Positions 31,727-42,790 of a DNA stretch of 64,000 bases are shown piece by piece. Position 1 is the first letter of the stretch, and the number at the start of each line of letters is the position of its first letter. The stretch spans positions 437,403,259 to 437,467,258 of the forward strand of contig CM060900.1 in NCBI GenBank assembly GCA_030762935.1, given 5' to 3'. Origin of the DNA: Hymenopus coronatus (Eukaryota; Arthropoda; Insecta; Mantodea; Hymenopodidae). The translations under genes and the position numbers were made by a program. The notes under the pieces were generated by a model that did not search any database, was not told where the DNA came from, and saw nothing but the letters and a program-made list of their open reading frames with translations.

Positions 31727-33043
31727 AGAGTCGTTCAAATGAAAGTGGTACTACTGTCAGTTTGAGAAATGGTTTTAATGATGTTAATATGCATTAGTAT
31801 ACAAAAGAAAGACATGATACAGACGTAATCTCCTTATAGGTTGAGACAAGCGTTCCAGCGGTCAACAAGATGACTGATACCCTAGGTGAAGAAGCTCCGA
31901 GAATGGTTGTGGAATCAATTTTCAACGGCAGCTTGGACCTCATCATCGTCGGTTAGTCACCGTCCCTTCTGAGATTTCTTGAGTGGGTGGTAGTCACACG
32001 GCGAGAGGTCCAGGCTGTAAGGGGGATGTTGGAGAACTTCCCAGCGGGATTGCTGTAACAATGTTTGGCACGCCACAGCCACATGAGGACGAGCATTGTC
32101 ATGCAAGAGGATAACCCTGCGTGACAGCCTGTCACGTCGACGGTTCTTGTTATTCTGTCTCAGTCTCTGCAATGTGACACAGTACCTGCAGTAATGACAG
32201 TCGTGTCCCAAGGTAGCCATCCTATAGTAGTGGGCCATCGACGTCAAAAAACACGTTAACATGACTTGACCAGCTATAGTGCTATAGTGGACGTACTGGC
32301 GTCCTTCGGGCATGGGGATGAAAAGTGTCACCATTTCATGCTCGTGCTTTTGGTGGCTGAATCAAAGTGAAGGCACCATGTTTCATCAGCGGTAATGATC
32401 CTTGAAAGGAATTGGTTCCCAGTTTCGAGGTATCACATAAGGTGTTGCATACAAATAAACATGGGATGAGGCTTCTGCTCATCTGTCAAATGTTTTGCCA
32501 TCCGTTGCGCACAAACCTTGGGGTATCGCAACATTTGACGCAATATTGTGTGCACACTTCTTATGCTCATAGACAGTTCCTCCGCTATTTCTCCAGTGAT
32601 GTTTCGCCGATTCATTTTCACGAGATGTTCCATATCTGCAACAGCTTTCTGGGTGATAACCACGTGCGCTTGACCAGGTCGTGGGCTATCGACAGTACTG
32701 CTTCTTCCACTACGAAATTCTCTACACCATCAGAATACCGATATGCGTTCATTACACTCCATGCCATACACATTTTGCATTTGACGATAGATTTCAGAGT
32801 CATTCACATTTTCTGCTGTTAAAAACTGCAGGACCATGCGTTGAAGTCGTTTTTACGCATCCATGATGCGAACGAATGCCCTTCAACGTGCTCTGACGTT
32901 ATCATGCATGCATCTGGTGGTTATCAGACGATATCGCATGCACCCCCAGCACTCTGCGCTCTCTATAGGGGCAGGCACAGTCATCTTTCTCTTCAAATGA
33001 AGGGGTTATTACAGGAATGCCATTTACATTTGAACGACCCTTA
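31727..33043 (-). mobile_element. mariner transposon relic 2
   Basis: About 1.32 kb between inverted termini: left 'aagagtcgttcaaatg' (31726-31741) and right the complement of 'aagggtcgttcaaatgtaaa' (33023-33042), each beside TATA/TA. The transposase lies on the minus strand. The GGGTCGTTCAA-type tip resembles that of the element at 4773-6054 although the transposases are different lineages by eye. Confidence 0.85.
31957..32870 (-). pseudogene. mariner transposase pseudogene 2
   Basis: Minus-strand pieces: an HTH region with MNRRNITGEIAEELSMSIRS (32433-32663), then ADETW (first Asp codon 32388-32386), FFDVDGPLL, LLHDNARPHVA (second Asp 32100-32098) and SLDLSPCDYHPLKKS (third Asp 31995-31993). 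The second and third aspartates are exactly 35 codons apart, i.e. DD34D. Several stops and frameshifts lie between ADETW and FFDVDG, and the N-terminus is scattered over two more frames, so it is inactive. Confidence 0.85.
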
Positions 33044-33787
33044 TAATTCATTTTAGAGAAGCTTTGCTCTCAGATGTATATGGAGTTAAACATTGTTATT
33101 AAATGTGATGCCAATAATAGCAATTTGCGAAATAAGCCCTTAAACAATAATTTAAATAACTCCCAAAATCTTTCGATCAAACGTTCTATATGTGTACATT
33201 TTTATAGAGCAAGACTGAAATTCCAATTGAAGTTCGGGTGGAGCCTCTGAGAATGTTATGAAAATGATACTTCCTTCGTTTGAAAGCTGGCATTCTGTTT
33301 GTTTGCTTAAAAACAGCACATTCACTACCGAGCACCAACATTTTGCCACCTTAATTGTAGTCGGCGCGAACGGGTTCTGACGTCAGTACCTTTCAAGAGT
33401 TACTTTCGGGCATGCCTGGTCCATAAATGGTAATTGCTTTTGAGAAAAATAGCTCTCCATATTGTTAGGTAAGCATCGTAAAATTTAGATGACATTATAG
33501 GTAGGGCTTTGAATGTTGCTTTTTCTTAATCCTCTTTTTGTTAACCAAATGTATACATTATGAAGATATTGGAAAATGCATGTTTACTGTATGTGGTTTT
33601 AAATTTCTCCTTTTTTGAATTTCAAAAATTATACAAACCATTTCAACTTCTCACTAGGTATCCATAATTAATCCAGTTTATTAATACCTGAATAGCTTAG
33701 TTTCATTTTTAAAACTGTTTTCTCAAACATACATATACAAAACGGTTGAGATAAAATTACGTGCTATGTATTAATGAGTAAAAAGAC
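33044..33787. other. no recognised feature
   Basis: AT-rich with a small GC patch at 33360-33425 ('ggcgcgaacgggttctgacg'). Nothing assignable. Confidence 0.3.
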
Positions 33788-33950
33788 AGCGGGGTAGCTC
33801 AGCGGGCTAACGCATGTAGCCTACATTCGGGAGGTCACGTGTTCAATTCCCGGCTACTGCCTACTGTGACGCTTGGGTTTCTTTCCATGTTTTCCCTGAA
33901 TCAGTAGGATAAATCTGATGTGCTTCATCTTTTACCGCGACTTTCTAAAC
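33788..33950 (+). repeat. tRNA-derived SINE, family E
   Basis: Intact-looking head: box A 'ggggtagctcagcgggcta' (33791-33809) and box B 'cacgtgttcaattcccgg' (33836-33853). Body 'gggtttctttccatgttttc', 'tgtgcttcatcttttaccgc', 'gactttctaaaccatttcc', matching 43325 onward. Confidence 0.8.
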
Positions 33951-34222
33951 CATTTCCTAAACTGACCTCTCATGGTGGGATTGACAAACTTGAAGATCAG
34001 CTGGTTGTCAACTTTCGTGTCAAAATTCATTAATTTTTGTTTGAATTTGTATATAAATGCGTTTCCCCACGTTGTTAATTCTGGTGCCGTCCTAGCTGAT
34101 TTTACTAAAGATACGTTCCTGTTAATTTCATGATTTGTATCCCAGCAATGTGCTGACACCACCGATTTGTTTAAATAGCAGCGTAGTAGATCGAAGAAAG
34201 TAGATGCCTCCAACCCGGATGA
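33932..34222 (-). pseudogene. possible Penelope-like GIY-YIG domain fragment
   Basis: Open minus frame of about 97 codons bounded upstream by a stop at 34225-34223. It contains SVVSAHCWDTNHEI followed by LVKSARTAPELTTW and YKFKQKLMNFD. The 'xxHCWDTxHxI' pattern resembles the part of the GIY-YIG endonuclease domain after the catalytic GIY and Arg region in Penelope-like and related retroelement ORFs. The GIY and YIG motifs are absent, so it would be a 5'-truncated tail. It overlaps the SINE end at its right. The resemblance is from memory of the motif only. Confidence 0.35.
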
Positions 34223-34609
34223 TTAAGTAGTGCAAAAGAACTGAAGAAGCCAAGAACAAGTGGCGAAATCATGATTTCCTTTTGAAGTGTAAGTGAAGTC
34301 TTTTGAATGTTAATCACGTAAGGCTCAAATCACAGATGAGAAGACACTTCGCTGTTTTAATTCCCCTATTTTTATTAATAAGTGATGCAAACGGTCTATG
34401 TTCATGCAGTCTTTAAAAAGCAGTTTTGACTTTAAAATCGGCTGCCGACCAAGCCAGTTGTTATCTGCAGGCTCACAGCTACGAGTGCCTATTTCAATCG
34501 ATGAGGACAAATTGTGTGGTCAGTATCACGCATACTCATGATAGAATTGTTTTCGCGACCAACAGATCACTAACCATCGTAGCCGCTAATATACCTGAAA
34601 TTCTGAGTG
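34223..34609. other. no recognised feature
   Basis: Mixed composition spacer. Confidence 0.3.
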
Positions 34610-34715
34610 AAAAGTGGTGGTATAATTGCATTCCTTGGATGGAGTCGAACCCGTGGTCATTATTTGGCCAGGAACTTTGAGCACAACACCACAAAGCGCT
34701 ACGCCACTGAGCAAG
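34610..34715 (-). repeat. tRNA-like SINE head, minus strand
   Basis: Minus strand: 'ctcagtggcgtagcgctttg' (box A region, complement near 34690-34710) and 'cacgggttcgactccatcc' (box B, complement near 34638-34656). Unassigned family. Confidence 0.55.
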
Positions 34716-35214
34716 ACGAACACTTCTTGTGCGTGATGTTTTTCTTTAATTTCAGCTGCTTATCTCGAAGAACCTGTGTTTACCAGAAGAGAATACTTCT
34801 TAATAAATGTTTTTTCATTCGAAGGTAGAAAAAGATCTGCTTTATTTGTTTTTCATTCGGTGCAGTTTACTAGTATCATTTTGGCGTATATTTCACCATG
34901 AGAAATCACATTATTTCCTCTGATGTAGACAACTGGCAAAAGTTTGCTTTCATAAATAAAACTGAAACCATTGATACACCGTAACGCTTTGAAGATATGT
35001 TTTTAAGCGGAATTTCTGTTTTACGTCTAAAATTATTGAAATTCCGATGGCTCAAAATACCCTACGGCCGCTTCAGAAACAGTCCCCTCCTAAACAATAT
35101 AAAACAAAAGAAAGTGTTCATATAAACCGTAAACATGCATAATAGATAACATGGGTCACTTATAATAACAAAAATTGAATGGCTGCTGGTATACATCCAA
35201 ACTTTTTCTGAAAA
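34716..35214. other. no recognised feature
   Basis: AT-rich spacer. Confidence 0.3.
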
Positions 35215-35615
35215 TTTTAAATTTTTCTATCTGATCTGCAAAAAAACTGTTCTTACAAAAGATGATTCTTTTATCTACACCATTATAACCAAGATAAAAA
35301 CAATAACAGGGAATATCGTGCTCATGTTTGATTCAGAAACAAAAGCCTGTATATGATGTAAATAATTATGTGCTTTAATCAGACCCATAGTTTGTGCAGT
35401 AAGCTTTTGTCTGTCTCTTAAGGTTTATCAGTTGTGCTAAACACATTCAGAATGAAGAGGATTTCAGAGGCTATTCCCAGGAAATTCAAGATCTACATTT
35501 CATTTGCCTTGTAAATATATTTATTATACGGTATTTTAATCAAAATCGTTTGAGGCACTTTTAAAAAGATCAACATTTTCGAAACCTTTCCATCTAAAGG
35601 GTAGTTTGGAATGTT
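35215..35615 (-). repeat. R-family repeat, truncated by a SINE
   Basis: Reverse copy: 'ttctatctgatctgcaaaaa', 'ttatctacaccattataacc', 'gaggctattcccaggaaatt', 'aatcaaaatcgtttgaggca', 'ttcgaaacctttccatctaa'. It stops where the SINE begins and the hairpin side is missing. Confidence 0.75.
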
Positions 35616-35635
35616 GGAATCTACCAATTCTAAGG

Positions 35636-35830
35636 TAGAGAAACCCGAGAGACAGTCGCAGGTCGCAGGTTCAAACCCCTCCGACAACGATGATTTTTAA
35701 GTGCGCTTAAAAGCGACAGGCCCATTTCAGTAGATTTACTGTAGTGAAAAAGAATTCCAGCGGGACGAAATTCCGGCACAGTGGCGGCGCTCATATTACC
35801 CTGGTAGTCGACAGTTTTGATAGCAAACAA
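35636..35830 (+). repeat. tRNA-derived SINE, family C
   Basis: Box B 'caggttcaaacccctcc' (35665-35681); body 'gcgacaggcccatttcagta', 'gatttactgtagtgaaaaag', 'aattccagcgggacgaaatt', 'ccggcacagtggcggcgctc'. The only copy of this body in the window; similar bodies are widespread in arthropod genomes as far as I recall. Confidence 0.65.
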
Positions 35831-37699
35831 TTAATATAATTTCAGATAATCGATATCGGACCTACCTCTAATGCGAGTCTCACACGTTATTGTTGAGCTA
35901 TTTCGCTTGTTAGAAATTCAAGTTAATCACTTCAGAAGCTTTTACTTCTATTAAATAGCTCATTGTGGCACTTTTTGGAAAGAAAACAACATTAATACAG
36001 AAATGCCATCAGATACATTTTTACGCCCATTGGTTGGAAACCGATTTCATGTACAAAAGCTCTCAATGCAATGTGCTTTAAAGTTTCCTCCTTCAAAATC
36101 TCTTTGATGCGTCTTGTAGGGCTGAGTGACTTCGGCTTTCACGATGATGCACCCTGAGGGAGATTTCCATTACGTAGAGGAAAAACTGTGGCTCGGTGAT
36201 GAGCTCCTGTTTTCCAAAACTCTAGAATACACTCAAGGAGCTTTGTTTCTATGTGGGAACACCGTTGATTTTAAAGTTTTATTCTCTGCCTTCAGAGAGT
36301 TGATTGCATATAGTACTCCATTTCGCTTTGTATTTCCTCTTTAGGGTTTTAGAAATTCGCGGTGTGCGACTTGCCGTCACCATTCTGTTGTCTGCACGGG
36401 GATTATGTGAACGAGGTCTGAATTTTAAGTGGAACAAGAGCGATAATGTCTATGAAGAGGAAAGGATGACGGAGACTTCACACGATCTAAACATGGAGCG
36501 TCATCGTGTATGGTACAAATAGGGCCCTGGAAAGAAAAACAGGAATTCTCGTCCAACGACTTGGTTGGCGCAAATCATGGGCTGTATTTTGGGTCAATAG
36601 ATGTGTTATCCTATGCAACATGTATGTATGTGTGTGATTCATGATCTAAAGCCAATCTCAAATAGTTATTTATGTAAGTAGTGTATAATCGGACTGATTG
36701 TGACACGAGTATATATTTAGCGCGTGAGCGAAAACAATTTTACGAGTGTTATGATTTTACACGTGTTACATACAACGTTTTATGCAATTTTGGCATTAAC
36801 GTTTTTAAAATAATTAATAAATTTGTCGAATGAAGAATTATGATGTATCAGAGATCACATATGTAAGGTGTAATATGGTTGTTAAGCGGATGTTTCATTT
36901 GTTTCAACAGTTATAAAGGAAAATGGAACGAAGCCAAGAGAGCTGACAGTATATTAATACCAGAAAAATCAAAAGATGTTTACGAAAAGGAATATGAAAC
37001 GTTTGGTGGATGGAGAAATAAAAAATGCGTTAGTTTTACTAATGAAAGCACATCACTTGCATACTTTTAAGAGCTGGCAGTTATACAAATGTTTATACTT
37101 ATTAAGTGCTGTTTTATTTTTTCCGTCGAAGATTTTTATGCCTTCAACGCTCTGGTATGTATATTCAAATGTGAAATATATGTTGAAATTGAAAGAAAAC
37201 GACGTTGAAAATTACATCTTTTGATAAGGTTTCTGGTTTCTTGAAGTTCTCAGTGGGATACAAGCCAAAAAACTCAAATGTGCTACTCAATATTTCAGGT
37301 TTTCTTACAAGCACTGCGGGGAAAATTGTGTTATGTTGGTGATTGTTGCCATGGTAACTACGTCATTCATTTTCTTGCACCGGTGCCAGAGATAGGATAA
37401 TTTAGCATGATTTATGCCGTTATAAGCCGTTTTAATGCATAAATTAAATTTCTTGACTCTCTGAGTTTCAGCTAAATTAACAGCTAAACCGAATAATTGC
37501 AATATATTTCCACTTTATAAAACTGAAAATAAAGCCGTAATTAATAAAGAGGTGAATCGACTCTAGAAACGTATTAAGGTAAGTGATACATCAATGAAAT
37601 TTGGAAAATCCTCAGTTTGCAGGACATCCTTCTGAAATTTATACCAATCATTGCACACAGTAGCAGAGATATTTTTGCAATTCTAGCTTTTCATGATTA
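35831..37699. other. longest stretch without a recognised repeat
   Basis: About 1.9 kb with none of the window's repeat families. Two overlapping plus frames at 36126-36344 and 36304-36522 (72 codons each) and two at 36879-37224 have no recognisable domain; 'tttagggttttagaaa' at 36342 is an unremarkable pyrimidine-AG context. If a host exon exists in the window this is a reasonable place to look, but I cannot support one. Confidence 0.3.
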
Positions 37700-38665
37700 T
37701 TTAAAACTTCTAATGCGTTTCATTCACATGACTTTTTCCACCTATAATGGTAATCGAGATAGACATTGGTAGTAATTTTCTTTTGACTTGTTTCCAAGTA
37801 ACAAGAACGAAAATAAGGAAATACTATAGACTAAAACGATAGTGAAATCCTCTAAAAGCCGGCTGCTATGCGAGCAATTGAAATTCGGTTCTCCTTGCAT
37901 GACCAGGAGCTAAACAAAAGAGGTTGCAACGAAATATTACTCCCCATTTGAAGAAATATTTAAATAGTTTAACATTGAAACCAATAACAAAGATTATCTC
38001 GCAAACGATTAACTCAACAAAAATAATGTGTATGCCATAAGTCTGTGTTTTAACAAGATCTACTGTATGTAGTACGTTTTAGGCTTATCTCTTACGGTTT
38101 ACCAGTTATGAAAATTCATCCAAAATGTAGAGGTCTTTAGTGGCTCTTTGCAGAAAATTCAATACATAAATGTTATTTGTTATGTAAATATGTTTAGTAT
38201 ACGATAATTTAATCAAAATCGTTAGAACCATTTTTGAGAGAAACATGTTCAAAAATTCTCTCGTGTAAAGAGTATTTCGGGGTGGGGAGGTTTTCCTGAA
38301 AATCTTCGTGTCACATTCTTTGAAGACACTCAGCTTAAATACCAGGTTTGGTAATTAATGGTCTTTTCGTTATCTCGTCTTATAACGAGAGTGACGGGCG
38401 ATGTGTACACATTATAGAGCTATGATCATTTTATTAATCTTCATAAAATTACAATTAAATCCACCTTCAAATTATATTTTCAATAACATTGGGGTATGTA
38501 ATTCATACCCACACACACAAGATTTTTTTAAAAACGGCATTTTTAAGTAAGGGGGTCTCAAAACATATATTTCCGGTGAAAACTCGACGACGGATTTCTG
38601 GGTGTAATACATTACCTTCGCTACCTTCTATGTGCATAGTATGTGTAGAGAAATTAAAAGTAAAT
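37700..38665 (-). repeat. R-family repeat carrying a NUMT
   Basis: Starts 'tgcgtttcattcacatgact', includes 'gaccaggagctaaacaaaag', 'agtggctctttgcagaaaat', 'ggtggggaggttttcctgaa', then is interrupted at 'atggtcttttcgtt' (about 38370) by mitochondrial rDNA. R resumes near 38500 with a CA tract and ends 'ctatgtgcatagtatgtgta' at the hairpin side. Confidence 0.85.
38371..38490 (-). pseudogene. NUMT: 3' part of mitochondrial 12S rRNA
   Basis: The minus strand reads, in 12S order, 'gaaggtggatttaattgtaa', 'tagctctataatg', 'tgtacacatcgcccgtcact' (38410-38391) and 'ctcgttataagacgagataa'. These are the conserved 3'-end helices of insect mitochondrial small-subunit rRNA, including the universal GTACACA-CGCCCGTC element. 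The piece lies inside an R repeat, so it is a nuclear insertion. Its left junction shares 'cgtta' with the R sequence, possible microhomology. The right limit is uncertain by about 20 bp. Not functional. Confidence 0.85.
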
Positions 38666-38699
38666 GTTTACTGTCTAAATTCACTGCTATACTAAAAAC

Positions 38700-39755
38700 G
38701 TTAAAAACCCTTGTTTTTTAAAAAATTGAAGTTTTGTAGTAAATAAGTTTAAAAATAAATTTATCGTCATCAATTTTTTCATCTTAGCCTTCAGTTATTC
38801 TGGAAAAATGTTTGTGTTTTGTACTCTAAAAAAATCTCAATTTTTCAGAATTTAATTATGACTAAAAACTGGAGCATTAACTTTAAAAACTGTGTTCATT
38901 TTCTTCAACGTACTTTAAGAGGTAGTAAAAAACTTTTAAAAAATGCATGGTGTGGAGCATTTTGACAAGGGGTTATTCCGACATTGGTGTTACAGATTGA
39001 CTGGCTTTTTAATGAAAGTAGGTCGAAAATAAAAATACCATTATCTCCGCTTTCTGTTCCATAGACCCAAGTTTGACAAGAAAAAAACTATTTGTAAATT
39101 ATAATAATTCATTTATAATATTTAACTCCTTGCTTGTGTCTGTTTTTTAAAAATGTCAAAAGAGAGAGTTTATACAAATTTCAAAATTGTATTTCTTCAG
39201 TTTCTTCTTTGAGGCACTGCTGCCGATATTCTCTAAGGTAAATGAACTCATGGATATTAGTTTTCTTTAATGCGATCTTGCGCAGATGCTTGTAGCCTCG
39301 GTGCGGACAGTGGTCATTATCAGCAGCACCAGGCCTACTATTAGGCAGCTGGTCTTTGAGGGAAGACTGACCTAAAGTCGGCCGTTAAAGCTAAAAGTAT
39401 TTTTAATTTTGCCCTCATAAATACCAACAGCAAATATGGTAGAGAAACCCGTGTCACGGGTACTTTTGTTTTCGACATATTTACGCTATTAAATTGCAGC
39501 TCAATTTGCGGCATCAATGTGACAATGATCGCTTGTGTGTATGGAAAAAACGTTGATAAAGTCTGCGAGTAAACAAGGTGAAATGCTTATTAAAAAGTAT
39601 GCGCCTTTCAATTTATATATTTATTTGGCAGTTATAGTTTTCCCCATCTAGGGAATTTTATCTTTTATTAAAGATTAGTGTTCATATTATTTTATTTACA
39701 GAAAAAAAGTTTTAAATTGTTCACAATTTTTGTCAAATTTACCCGATTCCTAACG
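38700..39755 (-). repeat. Q-family repeat, copy 7, containing repeat T
   Basis: Inverted landmarks: 'ggagcattaactttaaaaac' (38872-38891), 'gaggtagtaaaaaac', 'atggtgtggagcattttgac', then after T 'tgcttattaaaaagtatgcg' (39582-39601) and the terminus 'cacaatttttgtcaaattta' (39722-39741). Repeat T at 39030-39535 divides it. Confidence 0.6.
39030..39535 (+). repeat. dispersed repeat T, copy 2
   Basis: Matches 30885-31420: 'cccaagtttgacaagaaaa', 'tgcgatcttgcgcagat', 'cttgtagcctcggtgcgg', 'ggcagctggtctttgaggg', 'tcaatgtgacaatg'. It sits within a Q copy here and just beyond one at 30.9 kb. Confidence 0.6.
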
Positions 39756-40454
39756 TTAGAAAATTTAGTATAGCTTTATGCAAACATATATTGCTAGTGA
39801 AATTTATAAATAGAGTTTTTGGTTCGAACAGAGTACTTTGCATATCCGTCTAGAATTACAAATGTAATAGCCGACAATGTTTATTTGTGAGACAGGTTAA
39901 TGGATTACCTGTTATAATGCCTATTACGTGAGAAAGAACAACATTTTCTGCATTTTCTCCAAGGTGAGACTTTATAAACGGTTTTCAGAAGCGAAGCTGG
40001 AGTAGAAGCGTAATCGACTGTGACATGTATTGCTACAGAGACGTAAACTTCGTGACAGCGGTAAGGAGATGCTCTGAAAGCCCTGTATTCTTGTGAGGGT
40101 TCATTCGCCATTATACCCTTTAATATTCGAATTGTGCATCACATGTTGTTCGAACAACACAGTAAACAGTTAATAATTTTTTTAACTGTCTATAACAAGG
40201 CAAATAATAACGATCAATGGAAAATAGCCATTCTATCACAATCTAGTATATCTACTAATCTGCATGTTAAACAATAGGTCGAGTAAAATTAAATTTTCTA
40301 GCAAGGAATAAACATTTTTTAGAATGCTAAAAATACAATTTTATTCTTTCCGAAACATAACTTTGCGTTGGGCTGAAAGAGAGCTTCGAAGATTGGGTAT
40401 CATGTTCTATGACGAATTTTAGTAACCAATGAAATAAAAAAAGCAATATAGAAG
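39756..40454. other. no recognised feature
   Basis: AT-rich. A 68-codon minus frame at 39905-40111 lacks any recognisable domain. Confidence 0.3.
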
Positions 40455-40545
40455 AACTAAAACACACGTTACATATCACACGATTATAACTTTCTCTATC
40501 CACAGCAGCACAAACCCTTTCATAAAATAATTAGACTTCAAAAAC
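40455..40545 (-). repeat. R-family end fragment
   Basis: 'acgattataactttctctat' and 'cataaaataattagacttc' correspond to the first 90 bp of a reverse copy; the rest is absent and a SINE-like head follows. Confidence 0.55.
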
Positions 40546-40574
40546 AAAAGCTTCACTTCTGATCCAACAATGCT

Positions 40575-40655
40575 GTTGTTCGCTGGATTCCGTCGGCAGA
40601 GCACCTTCCTACTGTTAGGTCGGTCCCGGGGTTCATTCCCGGCTGGAGCTGCTAG
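40575..40655 (+). repeat. tRNA-like SINE head
   Basis: Box A region 'gtcggcagagcaccttccta', box B 'ccggggttcattcccgg' (40625-40641), then 'ctggagctgctaggc'. Resembles the family D head. Confidence 0.55.
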
Positions 40656-41234
40656 GCTTTATGTTGAAAACACGCCACCTGTTAACGAGACCTAGACGGC
40701 ACCAGTTATTCAAGATTAACTCGTAGTGCCAGCGTACACTGTATTAACCTTGGTTAAAACTTTAACAATTTCAATTTCAAAGCCTACTTGTGTTGGAATT
40801 TTGGCTGCACTTTTATAAACTCTGTGGTAAAGGAAAGGATGGGGCTGTGTAAAGTAAATGGAGTTTGACGTATATGTCGTTTGGACGAGGATATCACTGC
40901 ACTGAAACACACGTTTTGAATACGTAATAATCAAGGAATTTATGTATATATGGCATTTTGACATACTCAAATAATCGGATGAAAATTAAATTAGTTTCGT
41001 TGATGTCCATGTTGAAAGCCATGATTTAATGCTGAATTAGTAAAACATTCATTTGCTTTAACCAATTTGAAATCCTATAGCTATATAATGAGATCAGAAA
41101 AAAGGTACAAGTATCCATATACAAGAAACGCTGTATAAATAGTTGATATGGTACGTGCACATGAATTTCTCTGTCAATTCTTCTACAAAATGTTTACAAA
41201 GGCTTATTCCTCTATTTAGCAATAATCAGTTGTT
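40656..41234. other. no recognised feature
   Basis: AT-rich spacer; the 84-codon minus frame at 40716-40970 has no recognisable domain. Confidence 0.3.
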
Positions 41235-42085
41235 AGTTTCTCTGTACGTAAACTATATATTAGGTAGAGAAGGTATTGTATATTACCCAGAAATTCCAAA
41301 TCGAGATTTAACCGTAAATTTTGAGGGACCATAAATCATAACAAAAAAAAAAGGAAAAGGCTTCGCGAGCGTGCGCGTGCGAACAGCATATCTAAAACAC
41401 AGAAAGTCGGTTAAGTACCAAACTTGATATTTAAGTTCGTCTTCCAAGGATGCGACACGAGGGTTTACAAAAAACTCGCCTGATCCCAATCTGCCCTTTA
41501 CGTAGAGGATTTTTCTAAAAGTTAGATTTTCTTATAAATAGCTGTCACTATTTTGATTAAATTACCATATTAAGATATTTTCATGATAAATGAAATGTAT
41601 ACCTTGAATTTTGTGGGAAGTTCCTCTGTATATCTCTCCATTCTGGATTACTTTTTTATAATTTCTAAATCGGAAGAGATACACAAACCAAAAAAAGAAA
41701 ATGTAGATCTCAATAAAACACAGAACTTCAGTCATACATTTATTGTATAGTATTAACCTATTTGGAAATATTCCTTGTTGTTGCTGTAAATGCTTAAAGC
41801 GTTCTCAAATGGAAGTCCTCATTCGTTTCACATCTCTTTTATTTTACTCTTGGTCATGCAAAGGGAACTCAATTTCAATTATTGTATCACACTGCGACCA
41901 GCTTTTAAAGGATCTGACTGTCGTTTTAGTCTAGTGTCTTCTCTTATTTTCCTTCCTCTTACATGGGGGCAAGTAAAAATACCATTTCTGCCAGATTAGT
42001 ATGTTGCAGATAAAAGAATAATCCTTTGTAAGAGTGGTTTGTTTGCAAAACAGGTAGAGGTCATATGAAACACAAAATATTTTTT
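41235..42085 (+). repeat. R-family repeat, full-length
   Basis: Hairpin side 'tttctctgtacgtaaactat' / 'ttaggtagagaaggtattgt' (41238-41277), 'aaattccaaatcgag', 'cgtcttccaaggatgcgaca', 'tttggaaatattccttgttg', 'ctcttggtcatgcaaaggg', right end 'aaacaggtagaggtcatatg' near 42050-42068. Confidence 0.8.
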
Positions 42086-42249
42086 TAAAATGCTAATAGC
42101 TATGTGATGACTTTGAAATTCCATTCTCTTTGCAAGAAAAACGAATAGTGACTTCCTTACCTAGTTACTTTTTTACTTCTCTTGCTTTCTTTCTTTCCTT
42201 CTTTATTTGTTTCTCTGTTTACCCGCCTTCTAGGCAGGATTTACACTGT

Positions 42250-42790
42250 TTAGGATTTACAAACCAGCACCTGAAGTCTGGTGTATGTTGAGGAGCAGAG
42301 GTTCAGTGAGAAGCCAGGATGTGTGTCCAGCCTTATGCCTGATATGAAACTGATGAAGTGGATGATATGCAATAACGGTGAAATGAAGGACAGATGATTA
42401 TGGAGTAATTGATGAATTGAATGTCGGGGGTAACCAATAAACCCTGAGAAACCCCGCCCAGACGCCGCTCTGTCCCTCACAAGCACCACATGCTGTCCGC
42501 TGGGATTGAATCCGGGCCGTCTAAGTGAGAGGTGACTTTTTTTTTTTACGCCCGCTTTTATTAGGATGGCACCGTAGGCAATGACAATGGTGATATACAT
42601 TGAATGAAAATGGAGCACCGGTGGGATGAGATGGAGGGGGAAACCGGAGAACCCGGAGAAAACCCGCTCCTGCGTTGCTCTGTAAACCACTCAAATCTCA
42701 CATGCAGTCGCTTGCAGTCGAACCCGGGCCGACTAGGTGAGAGGCGAGTAGTGTAACTACTTAGCCAGGCGCGGCCGAAGTGAGCGGTGA
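42250..42790 (-). repeat. SINE family A, long form, hit by another SINE
   Basis: Minus strand: box B 'cccggattcaatcccag' (complement near 42500-42516), 'gcgtctgggcggggtttctc', 'agggtttattggttaccccc', 'cattcaattcatcaattact', then a 3' module reaching 42250. Its head region is interrupted by a second family A copy bounded by duplicated 'aagtgag(a/c)ggtga'. Confidence 0.7.
42536..42777 (-). repeat. SINE family A nested insertion with TSD
   Basis: Complete copy: T8 run at 42538-42546 (poly-A on the minus strand), tail 'acgcccgcttttattagg', 'ctccgggttctccggtttcc' on the minus strand, box B 'cccgggttcgactgcaag' (complement 42709-42726), head ending 'cggccgcgcctggctaag'. Flanked by 13 bp near-identical repeats at 42523-42535 and 42778-42790. 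It is younger than the copy it interrupts. Confidence 0.85.

Noticed and set aside
42250..42690. 146-codon minus-strand frame
   Set aside because: Entirely within two nested SINEs, crossing their junction and the poly-A tail.
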